Notes: generated by a model not told the origin, from the letters alone. A DNA stretch of 64,000 nt from Variovorax sp. RA8 (GCF_901827175.1 NZ_LR594662.1:1364001-1428000), one strand, 5' to 3'; numbered from the stretch's first letter, positions 15,745 through 25,481 are shown. Numbers and translations: made by a program.

Positions 15745-17127
15745 CTAGTGTCGGGAGTGGGAAGTCCGCAAGCACAATCGTTCGACGCTCGCGAGGTTGT
15801 CATCGGTGCGCTGCGTCGTCCCGACAAGCAGTTGCCTCGGCGCCAGGCTCCATCCCGGATTCGACGCGTGGCGATCGCCCGGGCCAGCGTCGCCACCACC
15901 AATCGGCATCGCAGTCACGATCAACGCGATCAGTCCGAAGACGACGCCGCAGGCGCAAACACCAAGCCAGCCTCCAAGAACCCACGCCGGGCCCGACAAG
16001 CTCGCGCCAGCGGCAGCACCCACGAAGAAGATCCCCGTGAAGAGGCCATTGAGCCTTCCGCGCGCCTCGGGCTGCAACATGTTGACAGCGCGCCGCCCCA
16101 GTGCCTGCTCCGCGATCACACCCATGTCGAGCAACACGCTCGCGACGCCGAGCAAGAGCAGCATCGCGCGCGCATGATGAGCTTGTGTGCCATCCGCGAA
16201 CGCCGCCAGCGCCAGCGCGCCCACGATGACGGCTTGTGCGAGGAAAGTGGCCGGCCGGGTCCAGCCGCGGTCGCCGGCACGGCCAGCGAGCGGCGCCACG
16301 ATCACGCCGCCTGCGCCGGACAGCGCGAACACTGCAACGCCCGTGTTGCCAAGATGGAATGGCGCCTGGCCGAGCCGCAGCACGATGCTCGTCCAGAACA
16401 TGCTGAACGCGGCCATGCACAGCGCCTGCGAAACGGCGCGGCGACGCACGACCGGCTCCTGGCGCAGGAGTGCCCACATGGAGATGATCAGTCTCGGATA
16501 TGGCAGCTTGCCGGCCGGCGCAAGCGCGGGAAGGCTGCGCCAAAGCACCAGCGCGAGCACGCCGACGGCAGCTGCCAGGCCGCCATAGAACCAGCGCCAG
16601 CCCAGCGCCTGCGCCGTGAGGCTTGCCATCGGACGCGACAACAAGATGCCGAGCATGAGCCCGCTCATGAGCTTGCCGACCACTTCGCCGCGCTGGCGCT
16701 GCGGGCTCAATGCTGCGGCCATCGGCACGAGCATCTGCACCGCACTCGCGGACACGCCCGAGGCGAAACACGCAGCAAGAAAAAGCGGCACGCTGCTCGT
16801 CGTGCCCAGTGCGCCCAGTGCGCCCAGTGCGAGCACGTCGAGTGTGAGCATGCCCAGGATCAACGAACGACTCTCCGCCACGTCAGTGAGCGGCACCAGG
16901 AAGAAGAGCCCGCCGGCATAGCCCAGCAACGTCAGCGTGGTCATCAGGCCCGAAGTGCCCGGTCGCAGGTGCATGGACTGACTCAATGCCGGCAACAGGG
17001 CCTGGGAGGCAAACAGGCCCAGCACGACGATGCCGACGGCGACCGAGAAAAGCAGCGTGCGGCTGGCGTGCCCGCCACTGGAAGGCGGGCCTTCGCGGCG
17101 GCGTATGGATGGAGAAGTGAATGGCAT
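15745..17127 (-). CDS. MFS transporter
   Basis: A 460-residue inner-membrane protein with about twelve transmembrane helices. The first begins TLLFSVAVGIVVLGLFASQA. PLTDVAESRSLILGML, after helix 2, takes the place of the MFS loop motif, and SPQRQRGEVVGKLMSGLMLG is a helix 4/5 motif seen in sugar-efflux-like and YceL/YnfM-like transporters. The substrate is unknown. The ATG at 17127 follows AAAGGA. It is divergent from a LysR regulator with a 100-bp shared control region. A 9-bp in-frame triple repeat codes for the Leu-Gly-Ala run in the fourth helix. Confidence 0.85.
   Translation of the reverse strand: MPFTSPSIRRREGPPSSGGHASRTLLFSVAVGIVVLGLFASQALLPALSQSMHLRPGTSGLMTTLTLLGYAGGLFFLVPLTDVAESRSLILGMLTLDVLALGALGALGTTSSVPLFLAACFASGVSASAVQMLVPMAAALSPQRQRGEVVGKLMSGLMLGILLSRPMASLTAQALGWRWFYGGLAAAVGVLALVLWRSLPALAPAGKLPYPRLIISMWALLRQEPVVRRRAVSQALCMAAFSMFWTSIVLRLGQAPFHLGNTGVAVFALSGAGGVIVAPLAGRAGDRGWTRPATFLAQAVIVGALALAAFADGTQAHHARAMLLLLGVASVLLDMGVIAEQALGRRAVNMLQPEARGRLNGLFTGIFFVGAAAGASLSGPAWVLGGWLGVCACGVVFGLIALIVTAMPIGGGDAGPGDRHASNPGWSLAPRQLLVGTTQRTDDNLASVERLCLRTSHSRH
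16804..16830. repeat. Three perfect 9-bp tandem repeats inside the MFS gene
   Basis: GCCCAGTGC occurs three times head to tail, coding on the minus strand for repeated Ala-Leu-Gly in a membrane helix. Because the unit is a multiple of three, slippage would change helix length without breaking the frame. Confidence 0.8.
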
Positions 17128-17191
17128 CGGCGTTCCTTTCGGCGTCGCCTGGATGCTGACCTTGATGCCACCGATGAAAAAGACATGGCGC

Positions 17192-17206
17192 CAAACACAT
17201 TGTTTG
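17192..17206. promoter_or_regulatory. LysR-type operator candidate (CAAACA-N3-TGTTTG)
   Basis: CAAACACATTGTTTG is a perfect 6-bp inverted repeat with a 3-base spacer, located 22 bp before the lysR start and 64 bp before the MFS start. Its position in the divergent intergenic region and its dyad symmetry fit a LysR autoregulatory site; binding is inferred. Confidence 0.5.
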
Positions 17207-17228
17207 CCTCCATGCTCCAATCCCGCCC

Positions 17229-18155
17229 ATGAAGCACCTCCCCGACATCGCCGTCTTCGTCCGCGTGGCCGAGTGCGGCAGCTTCACGGCCGCAGCCGAA
17301 GTCCTGGAGTTGTCGCGGCCCGCGGTGAGTCAGGCCATCAGTCGGCTCGAGCGGCACCTGGGCGCGCGGCTCCTGAACCGGACCACGCGCAAGCTGAGCC
17401 TGACAGAGGCCGGCACGCACTTGCAGCGGGCCTCGCGTGCCGGCATCGACCTGATCGCCGAAGCAACGCTGCGGATCTCGGCTTCGCAGGCCAGGCCGAG
17501 CGGCAGGCTGCGCATCACGGCACCGGTTGCGTTGGGGGTGTTGCATGTGGCGCCGCTGCTGGCGGATTTCGGCCGTCTCTACCCCGATGTCGAGGTCGCG
17601 CTGCGCATGAACGACAGCATCCAGGACATCGTGGATCAAGGCTTCGACATGGCGATCCGGGTCTCGAACCCGGCAGACTCTGGGCTGGTGTCCCGCCAGT
17701 TGGCGCCCATCCGCCACTACGCCTTTGCCGCGCCCGAATACCTTGCCAGGTACGGATCGCCCACGACGCCCCAGGACCTGGCCGAGCACCGTTGCCTGGT
17801 CCACAGCGACGTCAAGCCGTCACGCGAGTGGCGCTTCGTGTCCGAGAGCGGCGAGGTAGAGACGGTGGTGGTGCGCAGAGCCGTGCAGGCGGACAACAGC
17901 CTTGCATTGCGCGAAGCGGTGCTGGCGGGCGCCGGCATCAGCGTGGGGCCCGACTACCTGATCGCCGCAGATATCCGAGCCGGGCGGCTCGTGCGTCTCT
18001 TTCCTGGCCGAGGGCTGCACAAGTTCGGGGTCTACGCGCAATACCCTGCGCGCCGACATGTGGCGTCCAGTGTCAGGGCGTTCATCGAGTTTCTTGCGCG
18101 GGAGCTCCATGACGGGCGGCGCTGGCAAGGTGTCGAGGGCAGCGAAGGAGCTTGA
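17229..18155 (+). CDS. LysR family transcriptional regulator
   Basis: A 308-residue regulator with an N-terminal winged helix-turn-helix (SFTAAAEVLELSRPAVSQAI) followed by a periplasmic-binding-protein-like effector domain (LRITAPVALGVLHVAPLL, PBP2_CrgA-type). It most likely controls the divergent MFS transporter gene, with a candidate operator between them. The effector is unknown. The C-terminus ends 33 bp before the stop of the convergent DUF1275 gene. Confidence 0.88.
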   Translation: MKHLPDIAVFVRVAECGSFTAAAEVLELSRPAVSQAISRLERHLGARLLNRTTRKLSLTEAGTHLQRASRAGIDLIAEATLRISASQARPSGRLRITAPVALGVLHVAPLLADFGRLYPDVEVALRMNDSIQDIVDQGFDMAIRVSNPADSGLVSRQLAPIRHYAFAAPEYLARYGSPTTPQDLAEHRCLVHSDVKPSREWRFVSESGEVETVVVRRAVQADNSLALREAVLAGAGISVGPDYLIAADIRAGRLVRLFPGRGLHKFGVYAQYPARRHVASSVRAFIEFLARELHDGRRWQGVEGSEGA

Positions 18156-18188
18156 TCTCGTGGCGATGGTCGCAATGCCCCATTGGCC

Positions 18189-18989
18189 TCAGCGGCGGCC
18201 CTCGGGCGGCCGCAACGTGCGCGCCATGCGGCCGAGCGTCGCGCGCAGGTAGACGGACTGCCGCAGGTCCCGCAGCAGGGGCGGCATCGAGACCGCAAAG
18301 AGCAGCGCCGACAGCGGCACGACCCAGATGAACCCGACGTACTTGAAGCCTGCGGCACCCACCAACCCGCCCAGCAGGAACATCGTCAGGAGCATTCCGA
18401 ACAGGCGCAGCTTCGCGCGGTTGGCGCGCACGTGGGCGCGCGGCGGCGTACCTGCCTGGTTCCAGTAGACGAGCTTGCCCAGCTCGATGCCGAGATCGGT
18501 GATCACGCCGGTCATGTGCGTGGTCCGGATCTGCGAGGACGACACTTTGCTGACCAGCGCGTTCTGCAGTCCCATCAGGAAAGCCAGCAACAACACGGTG
18601 AACGGCACCGCGAATGGCGTCGGACGGTTCAAGGTCGTGGCGCCGACCAGGCCGAACAGCAACAGCAGCATCGCTTCCAGCAACAGGGGCAACGAGAAGC
18701 CGCTGCGCAGCTGATGCTGGCGCGCCAGGTTCACCATCACTGCCGTGCACGCTGCGCCGCAGACGAAGGCCGTCAGTGCGCCCGTCGCGCCGAGCACGAG
18801 CGCCATGTTGCCGAGCACGATGTTGTCCGCAAGCATCGAGACAAAGCCCGTCATGTGCGAGGTGTACATGTGGACCACCAGGAAGCCGCCGGCGTTGACA
18901 GCGCCCGCGACAAAGGCGAGCAACAGCCCGAGCAGCCGGTTGATGGACGGCGTACGGTGCCGGCCGGTGAGAAAGCGCAGGCGCCGCAT
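18189..18989 (-). CDS. DUF1275 (YoaK-type) membrane protein
   Basis: A 266-residue protein with six hydrophobic segments and the family blocks GGFLVVHMYTSHMTGFVSM and TTHMTGVITDLGIELGKL. DUF1275/YoaK proteins are inner-membrane proteins of unknown function. It is the last gene of a probable three-gene unit on this strand: universal stress protein, small secreted protein and DUF1275, with gaps of 34 and 56 bp, all downstream of the FNR box at 19744. This would make it the left end of the low-oxygen island. Confidence 0.8.
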   Translation of the reverse strand: MRRLRFLTGRHRTPSINRLLGLLLAFVAGAVNAGGFLVVHMYTSHMTGFVSMLADNIVLGNMALVLGATGALTAFVCGAACTAVMVNLARQHQLRSGFSLPLLLEAMLLLLFGLVGATTLNRPTPFAVPFTVLLLAFLMGLQNALVSKVSSSQIRTTHMTGVITDLGIELGKLVYWNQAGTPPRAHVRANRAKLRLFGMLLTMFLLGGLVGAAGFKYVGFIWVVPLSALLFAVSMPPLLRDLRQSVYLRATLGRMARTLRPPEGRR

Positions 18990-19045
18990 GGTTCACCCGA
19001 CCGGCGGGGGACCGATCAAGGTCGCGACGCCGTGCGGACGACCCT

Positions 19046-19201
19046 TCAACTGGCGGTTGCCGGCAGGCAGAAGAAGCAGGCGCTCGGGGCCGCGGGCTGC
19101 GGCTCTTCCGCGAGACCTGCGGCCACCAGCGCGCCGGTCGCTGCAACAGTCGCAAGAACGAAGACCATTGCCTTGAGCATTCGGCTCTGAATAGATGTCA
19201 T
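19046..19201 (-). CDS. 51-residue secreted or membrane-anchored small protein with CFFC near its end
   Basis: A short frame from ATG at 19201 to TGA at 19046-19048, preceded by CCAGGAG about nine bases upstream. The product begins MTSIQSRMLKAMVFVLATV, continues with a hydrophobic run ending LVAAGLAEE, and closes with PSACFFCLPATAS. The first half looks like a signal peptide or single membrane anchor, leaving a roughly 22-residue Pro/Ala-rich tail that carries a CxxC pair in the periplasm. No family is recognised. It lies between the stress protein and DUF1275 genes and is probably co-transcribed under FNR. Confidence 0.6.
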   Translation of the reverse strand: MTSIQSRMLKAMVFVLATVAATGALVAAGLAEEPQPAAPSACFFCLPATAS

Positions 19202-19235
19202 GGGGATCAACTCCTGGAGGGATGCGTACGATGGC

Positions 19236-19679
19236 CTAGCGAAGCACCAACACCGGCAGTTCCGAATGTGTCAACACGTGCTGCGTCTCGCTCCCGAGCA
19301 GCAGGCGCTTGATGCCCTTGCGGCCGTGCGACGCCATGACGATCAAGTCGCTCTTGTGCTTCTTGGCAGCGGCGATCACGGCGTCCCCCACCAGGTCCGA
19401 GTTGACGGTTGCCGTCTTGCTCCTGACGCCCGCGGCCTGTGCCAGCGCGGTGGCCTCGTCCAGCCTGCCCTGCGCAGCTTCGGCCCATTGCCGCTCGATG
19501 CGCGCGACCTCGTCGTGCGAAAAGACCATCGCGCCGTCGAAATAGTTCTTGGGGTAGCGGGGCACGACGGTGACTGCCACCAGGTCGGCATCGTTCTGGG
19601 CCGCAAGCTCGACGGCGCTTTTCACGGCCTTCTTCGAGAGCGCGGAGCCGTCTGTGGCGACGAGGATGCGTTTGAACAT
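19236..19679 (-). CDS. Universal stress protein, single UspA domain
   Basis: A 147-residue single-domain Usp. It begins MFKRILVATDGSALSKKAV (ATP-binding Asp) and ends with ASHGRKGIKRLLLGSETQHV, the G-2x-G-9x-G-[ST] nucleotide loop. ATP-binding Usps support survival under energy and oxygen stress. The ATG at 19679 begins the conserved domain. A perfect FNR box lies with its centre 71.5 bp upstream; a TACGCT hexamer falls close to the expected -10 position. Two more Usp genes lie at 58.1 and 58.7 kb. Confidence 0.9.
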   Translation of the reverse strand: MFKRILVATDGSALSKKAVKSAVELAAQNDADLVAVTVVPRYPKNYFDGAMVFSHDEVARIERQWAEAAQGRLDEATALAQAAGVRSKTATVNSDLVGDAVIAAAKKHKSDLIVMASHGRKGIKRLLLGSETQHVLTHSELPVLVLR

Positions 19680-19743
19680 GGTCTTTCTCGATTCACAAGG
19701 ATGGATGGATGCTGCAAGCGTACGAAACGAGTCCGAAGGGGGT

Positions 19744-19757
19744 TTGATCCAGATCAA
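19744..19757. promoter_or_regulatory. FNR box, perfect (usp / ccoI)
   Basis: TTGATCCAGATCAA matches TTGAT-N4-ATCAA exactly. It serves two divergent genes: usp (minus) with a normal leader, and ccoI (plus), where the box centre is exactly 41.5 bp from the A of the ATG, with TAGCCT at -12 to -7 of that A. Confidence 0.9.
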
Positions 19758-19791
19758 GGCTGGGATGCATGCGCCCCCATAGCCTTGCGCG

Positions 19792-22122
19792 ATGCAAGCC
19801 GCAGTTGTGTCCCGCCCATCCGCCCGCGAGGAACCCGTATCCGCCGATGGCGCCGCACAGGCGAATTGGTCGCTGCTGGACGACCCGGCCGAGTGGTCGG
19901 CGTTCGGGCGTTCGCTCGAGGGCGAGCCTGCCACCGGCCTCTGGGAGTCGCAGGTGGTGGTCGAAGGCATGCATTGCGCAGCCTGCGCCTTCACGGTCGA
20001 GGCGGCGCTCGCCTTGGTGCAGGGCGTCGAGAAAGCTGAAGTGAATGCCGCAACCCGGCGCGCCCGTGTCGTGTGGTCGGCCGCGGCTGTGAAGCCCTCG
20101 CGCTGGTTTGCAGCGTCCGCGGCCGCCGGCTACCGGCTCGTGCCGGCCGGTGACATGTTCGTGCGCGAACGCCGTTCGCGCGAGGCGCGGCTCGCGCTCT
20201 GGCGCTGGCTGGTCGCCGGCTTCTGCATGATGCAGGTGATGATGTACGCCTATCCCGCGTACATCGCGCAGCCCGGAGACATGACCCCCGATGCCGCGCA
20301 GCTGCTGCGCTGGGCCTCGTGGGTGCTCACGCTGCCGGTGATCATGTTCTCGTGCGGCCCGTTCTTTCGCAGCGCACTTCTCGATCTGCGCGGTCGCCGC
20401 ATCGGCATGGACCTGCCGGTCGCGCTCGGGATTGCGATCACCTTCGTCGTCAGCACCGCAGCCACCTTCGATGACACCGGCCCGTTGGGGGGCGAGGTCT
20501 ACTTCGACTCGCTCACGATGTTCGTGTTCTTCCTGCTCACCGGCCGCTGGCTCGAGTCACGGCTGCGCGAGCGCACGGCCGGCGCGCTGGAGGCGCTGAT
20601 GAACCGACTGCCGGACAGCGTCGAGCGACTCGGCGCCGACGGAATGTTCACGCGCGTGGCGGTGCGGCGCCTCGCGCTCGGGGACATCGTGCGCGTGCTG
20701 CCGGGCGAGGCCTTTCCGGCTGACGGCGTCATCACCGCCGGCGATACCACTGCGGACGAGGCCTTGTTGACCGGCGAATCGCGTCCCGTGCCGCGCCCCT
20801 GCGGCGCGCGCGTATTGGCCGGCAGCCACAACCTGGCCTCGACGGTGCAGATGCAGGTCGAGGCGCTGGGGCCGGGCACGCGCTTCGCGCAGATCGTTGC
20901 GTTGATGGAGAGCGCCTCGGTGCAGAAGCCCCGTCTCGCGCGGCTGGCCGACCGGGCAGCGCGGCCCTTCATGCTGGCGGTCCTGGCCGCAGCCTCGTTG
21001 GCCGCAGCGTTCTGGTGGCCGATCGACCCCGGCAAGGCGCTGATGGTCGCCGTCTCGGTGCTGATCGTGACCTGCCCCTGTGCGCTGTCCCTGGCGACGC
21101 CCGCCGCCATGCTCGCAAGCGCAGGCCGGCTGGCGCGCCGCGGCGTGATGGTGCGCAACCTGCAAGCCCTGGAGGCGCTCGCTGCAGTAGATACCGTGCT
21201 CTTCGACAAGACCGGCACGCTCACGCGAGATGTTCCCCGTCTCGAACGGGTCTATTGCAGGAAAGGCATGCGCCCGGGCGACGCCGTCGAACTGGGGGCC
21301 GCGCTCGCGGCGCAGTCGCTGCATCCGGCCGCCCGGGCACTTGCGAACGCCTGGGCCGCGCAGTTTCGGTCACCGCCTGCCTGGGAGCTCCTTCAGTTGA
21401 CAGAGCATGCGGGGCTTGGCCTCGAAGGGCGGGTGCGCCGCAAGGAAGGCAGCGGCGAGGCCACGCGTCGCGTGCGCATGGGCTCGGCAGCGTTCTGCGG
21501 CGTAGCGGCACTGCAGGTGGAAACCGCGCAGGTCCATCTGAGCGACGGGCAAGGCTGGATCGCCAGCTTCGTCCTGGTCGAGGACCTGCGTCCCGACGCC
21601 GCTGCCGCCGTCGCCGCGCTCGAGGCGCAGGGTCTCTCGGTCCATCTTCTCTCGGGCGACCGGGAGGCCGTGGCGCGCGAGCTCGCCGGCCGCGCGGGCA
21701 TCCGGCACGCGCGAGGTGACTGCACGCCGGAGCAGAAGTTGGACTTCCTGCAGCAGCTCCAGGCCCAGGGCCGACATGTCGCGATGGTGGGCGACGGGCT
21801 CAACGACGGTCCGGTGCTCGCGCATGCACACGCCTCCTTCGCGTTCGGCAACGCAGTGCCGTTGGCGCAGGCGAGGGCGGACTTCGTCGTGCTGGGCGGC
21901 TCGCTCGACGCCATTGCGCAATCGATCGCCCAGGCGCGCCGCACCTTGCGCATCGTGCGGCAGAACCTGGGGTGGGCTGCGGGCTACAACGCGTTGTGCG
22001 TGCCGCTGGCTGTCGCGGGCTGGCTGCCGGCCTGGCTCGCTGGCTTGGGCATGGCGGCGAGCTCGCTGCTCGTGGTGCTCAACGCCGCGCGCCTGGCGCG
22101 CCCTGCCGAGGCCGTGCGCTGA
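19792..22122 (+). CDS. ccoI: Copper-translocating P1B-type ATPase for cbb3 oxidase assembly (CcoI/FixI)
   Basis: A 776-residue heavy-metal P-type ATPase. Residues 58-66 form the HMA metal site (GMHCAACAF, Cys62 and Cys65). The membrane metal motif is TCPCAL, the phosphorylation site is DKTGTLT and the hinge is [12 protein letters not shown] slow copper exporter of this type supplies Cu to CcoN. It is directly followed by ccoS (TGATG overlap) and then ccoNOQP, which settles the role. No ribosome-binding site precedes the ATG; the FNR-box spacing predicts that transcription starts at the ATG itself, i.e. a leaderless message. Confidence 0.92.
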   Translation: MQAAVVSRPSAREEPVSADGAAQANWSLLDDPAEWSAFGRSLEGEPATGLWESQVVVEGMHCAACAFTVEAALALVQGVEKAEVNAATRRARVVWSAAAVKPSRWFAASAAAGYRLVPAGDMFVRERRSREARLALWRWLVAGFCMMQVMMYAYPAYIAQPGDMTPDAAQLLRWASWVLTLPVIMFSCGPFFRSALLDLRGRRIGMDLPVALGIAITFVVSTAATFDDTGPLGGEVYFDSLTMFVFFLLTGRWLESRLRERTAGALEALMNRLPDSVERLGADGMFTRVAVRRLALGDIVRVLPGEAFPADGVITAGDTTADEALLTGESRPVPRPCGARVLAGSHNLASTVQMQVEALGPGTRFAQIVALMESASVQKPRLARLADRAARPFMLAVLAAASLAAAFWWPIDPGKALMVAVSVLIVTCPCALSLATPAAMLASAGRLARRGVMVRNLQALEALAAVDTVLFDKTGTLTRDVPRLERVYCRKGMRPGDAVELGAALAAQSLHPAARALANAWAAQFRSPPAWELLQLTEHAGLGLEGRVRRKEGSGEATRRVRMGSAAFCGVAALQVETAQVHLSDGQGWIASFVLVEDLRPDAAAAVAALEAQGLSVHLLSGDREAVARELAGRAGIRHARGDCTPEQKLDFLQQLQAQGRHVAMVGDGLNDGPVLAHAHASFAFGNAVPLAQARADFVVLGGSLDAIAQSIAQARRTLRIVRQNLGWAAGYNALCVPLAVAGWLPAWLAGLGMAASSLLVVLNAARLARPAEAVR

Positions 22123-22259
22123 TGGACATCCTCTTTCTCCTGATTCCTTTTTCCGTCGTGCTCGTCCTGGTGATTCTGGGCGGGCTCTGGTGGGCCATCG
22201 AGCGTGGTCAATTCGACGACGTCGAGGGCGAGGGCGAGCGGATTCTGCGCAACGATTGA
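22122..22259 (+). CDS. ccoS: Cbb3-type cytochrome oxidase assembly protein CcoS
   Basis: A 45-residue single-pass membrane protein, [20 protein letters not shown] followed by [20 protein letters not shown], the standard CcoS shape (short periplasmic end, one helix, acidic cytoplasmic tail). CcoS is needed to insert cofactors into CcoN. The start codon overlaps the ccoI stop. The stop codon lies inside the FNR box that drives ccoN. Confidence 0.92.
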   Translation: MDILFLLIPFSVVLVLVILGGLWWAIERGQFDDVEGEGERILRND

Positions 22260-22269
22260 TTTGCATCAA
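22256..22269. promoter_or_regulatory. FNR box, perfect (ccoNOQP)
   Basis: TTGATTTGCATCAA matches the consensus exactly and overlaps the ccoS stop codon. Its centre is 62.5 bp before the ccoN ATG; GACACT lies at the -10 position predicted by class II spacing. It lets ccoN be induced separately from ccoI. Confidence 0.92.
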
Positions 22270-22324
22270 ACAGCGGTACAGCGCTCGCCGGGACACTCGC
22301 TGCAGTTCACGAGAAGGCCAGAAG

Positions 22325-23764
22325 ATGCAAGTATCCAATCCTCCCGCAGCGGTCTACAGCGACACCGTCGTGCGGCAGTTCGCCCTGATGTCGGTCGTGT
22401 GGGGCGTGGTCGGCATGCTCGTCGGCGTGATCATCGCGTCGCAGCTGGCATGGCCCGAGCTCAACTTCGGCATTTCGTGGCTCAGCTACGGCCGCTTGCG
22501 GCCGCTGCACACCAATGCGGTGATCTTCGCCTTCGGCGGCTGCGCGCTGATGGCGACCAGCTTCCACGTGGTGCAGCGCACGTGCCAGGTTCGCCTCTTC
22601 GCGCCGGCGCTGGCCTCGTTCGTCTTCTGGGGCTGGCAGGCCGTGATCGTCGCCGCCGCCGTCAGCCTGCCCATGGGCTACACGAGCGGCAAGGAATACG
22701 CGGAGCTCGAATGGCCGATCGACATCCTGATCGCACTGGTCTGGGTGGCCTATGCCGTCGTGTTCTTCGGAACGATCGGCATCCGCAAGGTGCGCCACAT
22801 CTACGTGGCCAACTGGTTCTACGGCTCCTTCATCATCGCCGTTGCGCTGCTGCACATCGTCAACAGCGCCGCGATCCCTGCCGGCTGGATGAAGAGCTAC
22901 TCGGCCTATGCCGGCGTGCAGGACGCGATGGTGCAGTGGTGGTACGGCCACAACGCCGTCGGCTTCTTCCTCACGGCCGGCTTCCTCGGGATGATGTATT
23001 ACTACATCCCCAAGCAGGCCGGCCGGCCGGTGTATTCGTACCGGCTCTCGATCGTGCACTTCTGGGCGCTGATCTTCACCTACATGTGGGCGGGGCCGCA
23101 CCACCTGCACTACACCGCGTTGCCGGACTGGACCCAGTCGATCGGCATGGTGTTCTCGCTGATCCTGCTGGCACCGAGCTGGGGTGGAATGATCAACGGC
23201 GTCATGACCCTTTCGGGCGCCTGGCACAAGCTGCGCACCGATCCGATCCTGCGCTTCCTGATCGTGGCGCTGTCGTTCTACGGCATGGCGACCTTCGAGG
23301 GGCCGATGATGTCGATCAAGACGGTCAACGCGCTCTCCCATTACACCGACTGGACCGTGGGCCACGTGCATGCCGGCGCGCTCGGCTGGGTGGGGCTGAT
23401 CTCGATGGGTTCGCTCTACTACCTGATCCCGCGGATGTACAGCCGCACCGAGATGCACAGCGTCAAGGCCATCGAGCTGCACTTCTGGATGTCCACGATC
23501 GGCATCGTGCTCTACATCGCCGCCATGTGGATCGCCGGCGTCATGCAGGGCCTGATGTGGCGTTCCGTCAATACGGACGGCACGCTCACCTACACCTTCG
23601 TCGAGGGCGTGAAGGCCACCTTTCCCTACTACGTGGTGCGCCTGATTGGCGGCCTGCTCTACCTGGGCGGCATGCTGGTCATGGCATGGAACGTCTGGAT
23701 GACCGTCATCGCAGGGCGCTCGGCACCCGCATCGATTCCGCTGCCGGCAGCCGCCCACGCGTGA
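22325..23764 (+). CDS. ccoN: Cytochrome c oxidase cbb3-type, subunit I (CcoN)
   Basis: A 479-residue heme-copper oxidase catalytic subunit with about twelve transmembrane helices. Conserved histidines for low-spin heme b, heme b3 and CuB are visible ([36 protein letters not shown]). It is not fused to CcoO. The enzyme reduces oxygen with very high affinity, coupled to proton pumping. GAGAAGGCCAG precedes the ATG at 22325. It is the first gene of the ccoNOQP-ccoG-ccoH operon. Confidence 0.95.
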   Translation: MQVSNPPAAVYSDTVVRQFALMSVVWGVVGMLVGVIIASQLAWPELNFGISWLSYGRLRPLHTNAVIFAFGGCALMATSFHVVQRTCQVRLFAPALASFVFWGWQAVIVAAAVSLPMGYTSGKEYAELEWPIDILIALVWVAYAVVFFGTIGIRKVRHIYVANWFYGSFIIAVALLHIVNSAAIPAGWMKSYSAYAGVQDAMVQWWYGHNAVGFFLTAGFLGMMYYYIPKQAGRPVYSYRLSIVHFWALIFTYMWAGPHHLHYTALPDWTQSIGMVFSLILLAPSWGGMINGVMTLSGAWHKLRTDPILRFLIVALSFYGMATFEGPMMSIKTVNALSHYTDWTVGHVHAGALGWVGLISMGSLYYLIPRMYSRTEMHSVKAIELHFWMSTIGIVLYIAAMWIAGVMQGLMWRSVNTDGTLTYTFVEGVKATFPYYVVRLIGGLLYLGGMLVMAWNVWMTVIAGRSAPASIPLPAAAHA

Positions 23765-23775
23765 GGAAGAAGAAC

Positions 23776-24402
23776 ATGAACTCGAACGAACCCAAGTCCG
23801 GCTTCTCGCACGAGAAGATCGAGACCAACAACTTCCTGATGATCGTGCTGATCCTGCTGGTCGTCGCCGTCGGCGGCCTGGTGGAGATCGTGCCGCTCTT
23901 CTTCCAGAAGTCGACGACCGAAGCGGTGACGGGCATGCAGCCGCCGACTTCGTTGCAGGTGCTGGGCCGCGACGTCTATGTGCGCGAGGGCTGCTACAAC
24001 TGCCACTCGCAGATGATCCGGCCGTTCCGCGCCGAGACGCTGCGCTACGGCCACTACTCCGTGGCCGGCGAGTTCGTCTACGACCACCCGTTCCAGTGGG
24101 GCAGCAAGCGCACCGGCCCCGACCTGCAGCGCGTCGGCGGGAAGTACAGCGACGAGTGGCACCGCATCCACCTGGTCAACCCGCGCGACGTGGTGCCCGA
24201 ATCGAACATGCCGGCCTACGCCTGGCTCGAGAAGGCGCCGCTGGATGGTGCCGAGGCGGCCACGCACATGCGGGCCCTGCGCCGCGTCGGCGTGCCCTTC
24301 ACCGACGAGCAGCTCGCCAAGGCGGCGGCCGATGTGAAGGGCAAGACCGAGATGGACGCGCTGGTCGCCTATCTCCAGTCGCTCGGCCTCGCGCTCAAGT
24401 AA
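23776..24402 (+). CDS. ccoO: Cbb3 oxidase subunit II, membrane-bound monoheme cytochrome c (CcoO)
   Basis: 208 residues: one N-terminal membrane anchor ([20 protein letters not shown]), heme c site [13 protein letters not shown] and axial Met in ESNMPAYAW. It passes electrons from CcoP to CcoN on the periplasmic side. It lies 11 bp after ccoN and 10 bp before ccoQ. The length is the usual one for CcoO. Confidence 0.95.
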   Translation: MNSNEPKSGFSHEKIETNNFLMIVLILLVVAVGGLVEIVPLFFQKSTTEAVTGMQPPTSLQVLGRDVYVREGCYNCHSQMIRPFRAETLRYGHYSVAGEFVYDHPFQWGSKRTGPDLQRVGGKYSDEWHRIHLVNPRDVVPESNMPAYAWLEKAPLDGAEAATHMRALRRVGVPFTDEQLAKAAADVKGKTEMDALVAYLQSLGLALK

Positions 24403-24412
24403 GGAGCAGGCA

Positions 24413-24550
24413 ATGGACATCACCGTCTTGCGAATCGCGGCCACGCTGGCCTCCTTCGCCACCTTCATCGGCATCCTCGTGTGGGCCTTCTCGCGCCGCA
24501 GGGCGGAGGCTTTCGAGGATGCAGCCCAATTGCCGTTCGAACAGGACTGA
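24413..24550 (+). CDS. ccoQ: Cbb3 oxidase subunit CcoQ
   Basis: A 45-residue single-pass membrane protein: helix around LRIAATLASFATFIGILVWAF, a basic RRR stop-transfer and an acidic tail. The ATG at 24413 follows AAGGAG. CcoQ stabilises the CcoNOP complex and in some species signals oxidase activity. Position between ccoO and ccoP confirms the call. Confidence 0.92.
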   Translation: MDITVLRIAATLASFATFIGILVWAFSRRRAEAFEDAAQLPFEQD

Positions 24551-24559
24551 GAGAACCCC

Positions 24560-25474
24560 ATGAGCGATTTTTTCAGTGACTTCTGGTCGACCTACGTGGC
24601 CGTGGCCACGCTCGGCAGCATTGCGCTGTGCGCACTGCTGCTGTGGCTGGTGGCCAGGACGAAAGTCCCGGGCGGGCCCGATCAAACGACCGGCCATGTG
24701 TGGGACGAGGACCTGCGCGAGGCCAACAATCCGATGCCGCGCTGGTGGATCGGCCTTTTCGTGATCACCATCATCTTCGGCCTGGTCTACCTGGTTGCCT
24801 ATCCGGGCCTGGGCAGCTACAGGGGCGAACTCGCCTGGAGTACCGAGAACGAGTATGCGAAGGACCTTGCCAAGGCCAAGCGCGAGCTCGAGCCCGTCTA
24901 CGCCGCCTACGCGGCCATGCCGGTCGAGCGCGTGGCGGGCGAGCCGGCCGCGCTGGCGATCGGCGAGCGCCTGTTCCTGAACAACTGCGCGCAGTGCCAC
25001 GGCTCGGATGCGCGCGGCAGCAAGGGCTTCCCCAACCTGGCCGACGGTGACTGGCTGCACGGCGGCACGCCCGACAAGATCAAGGCGTCGATCACCCAGG
25101 GGCGCACCGGCGTCATGCCACCGATGGCCGAGGCGGTCGGCACCCCGGAGGACGTCAAGAACGTCGCCAACTACGTGCTGAGCCTTTCCGGCAGCCCGCA
25201 TGATTCGGTCCGCGCCGGGCTGGGCAAGAGCAAGTTCAGCGCCTGCGCGGCCTGTCACGGCGTCGCGGGAGCGGGCAACCCGGCGATAGGCGCCCCCAAT
25301 CTTGCCGACCGGATCTGGCTGCATGGATACGGCCAGGAAGCCATCATCTCGATCATCAACACCGGCAAGACCAACCAGATGCCGGCGCAGCAGGGGCGCC
25401 TGACAGAGGCGCAGATCCATGTGCTGGCCTCCTACGTCTGGGGCCTGTCGAACAAGCCGGTCGTGGCTCCCTAG
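24560..25474 (+). CDS. ccoP: Cbb3 oxidase subunit III, diheme cytochrome c (CcoP)
   Basis: 304 residues with two N-terminal membrane helices and two cytochrome c domains, heme sites CAQCHGSDARGSKG and CAACHGVAGAG, axial methionines in VMPPMAE and QMPAQQG. It accepts electrons from soluble or bound cytochromes c and hands them to CcoO. The length and domain order are typical of the family. Confidence 0.95.
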   Translation: MSDFFSDFWSTYVAVATLGSIALCALLLWLVARTKVPGGPDQTTGHVWDEDLREANNPMPRWWIGLFVITIIFGLVYLVAYPGLGSYRGELAWSTENEYAKDLAKAKRELEPVYAAYAAMPVERVAGEPAALAIGERLFLNNCAQCHGSDARGSKGFPNLADGDWLHGGTPDKIKASITQGRTGVMPPMAEAVGTPEDVKNVANYVLSLSGSPHDSVRAGLGKSKFSACAACHGVAGAGNPAIGAPNLADRIWLHGYGQEAIISIINTGKTNQMPAQQGRLTEAQIHVLASYVWGLSNKPVVAP

Positions 25475-25481
25475 GCCGGTC

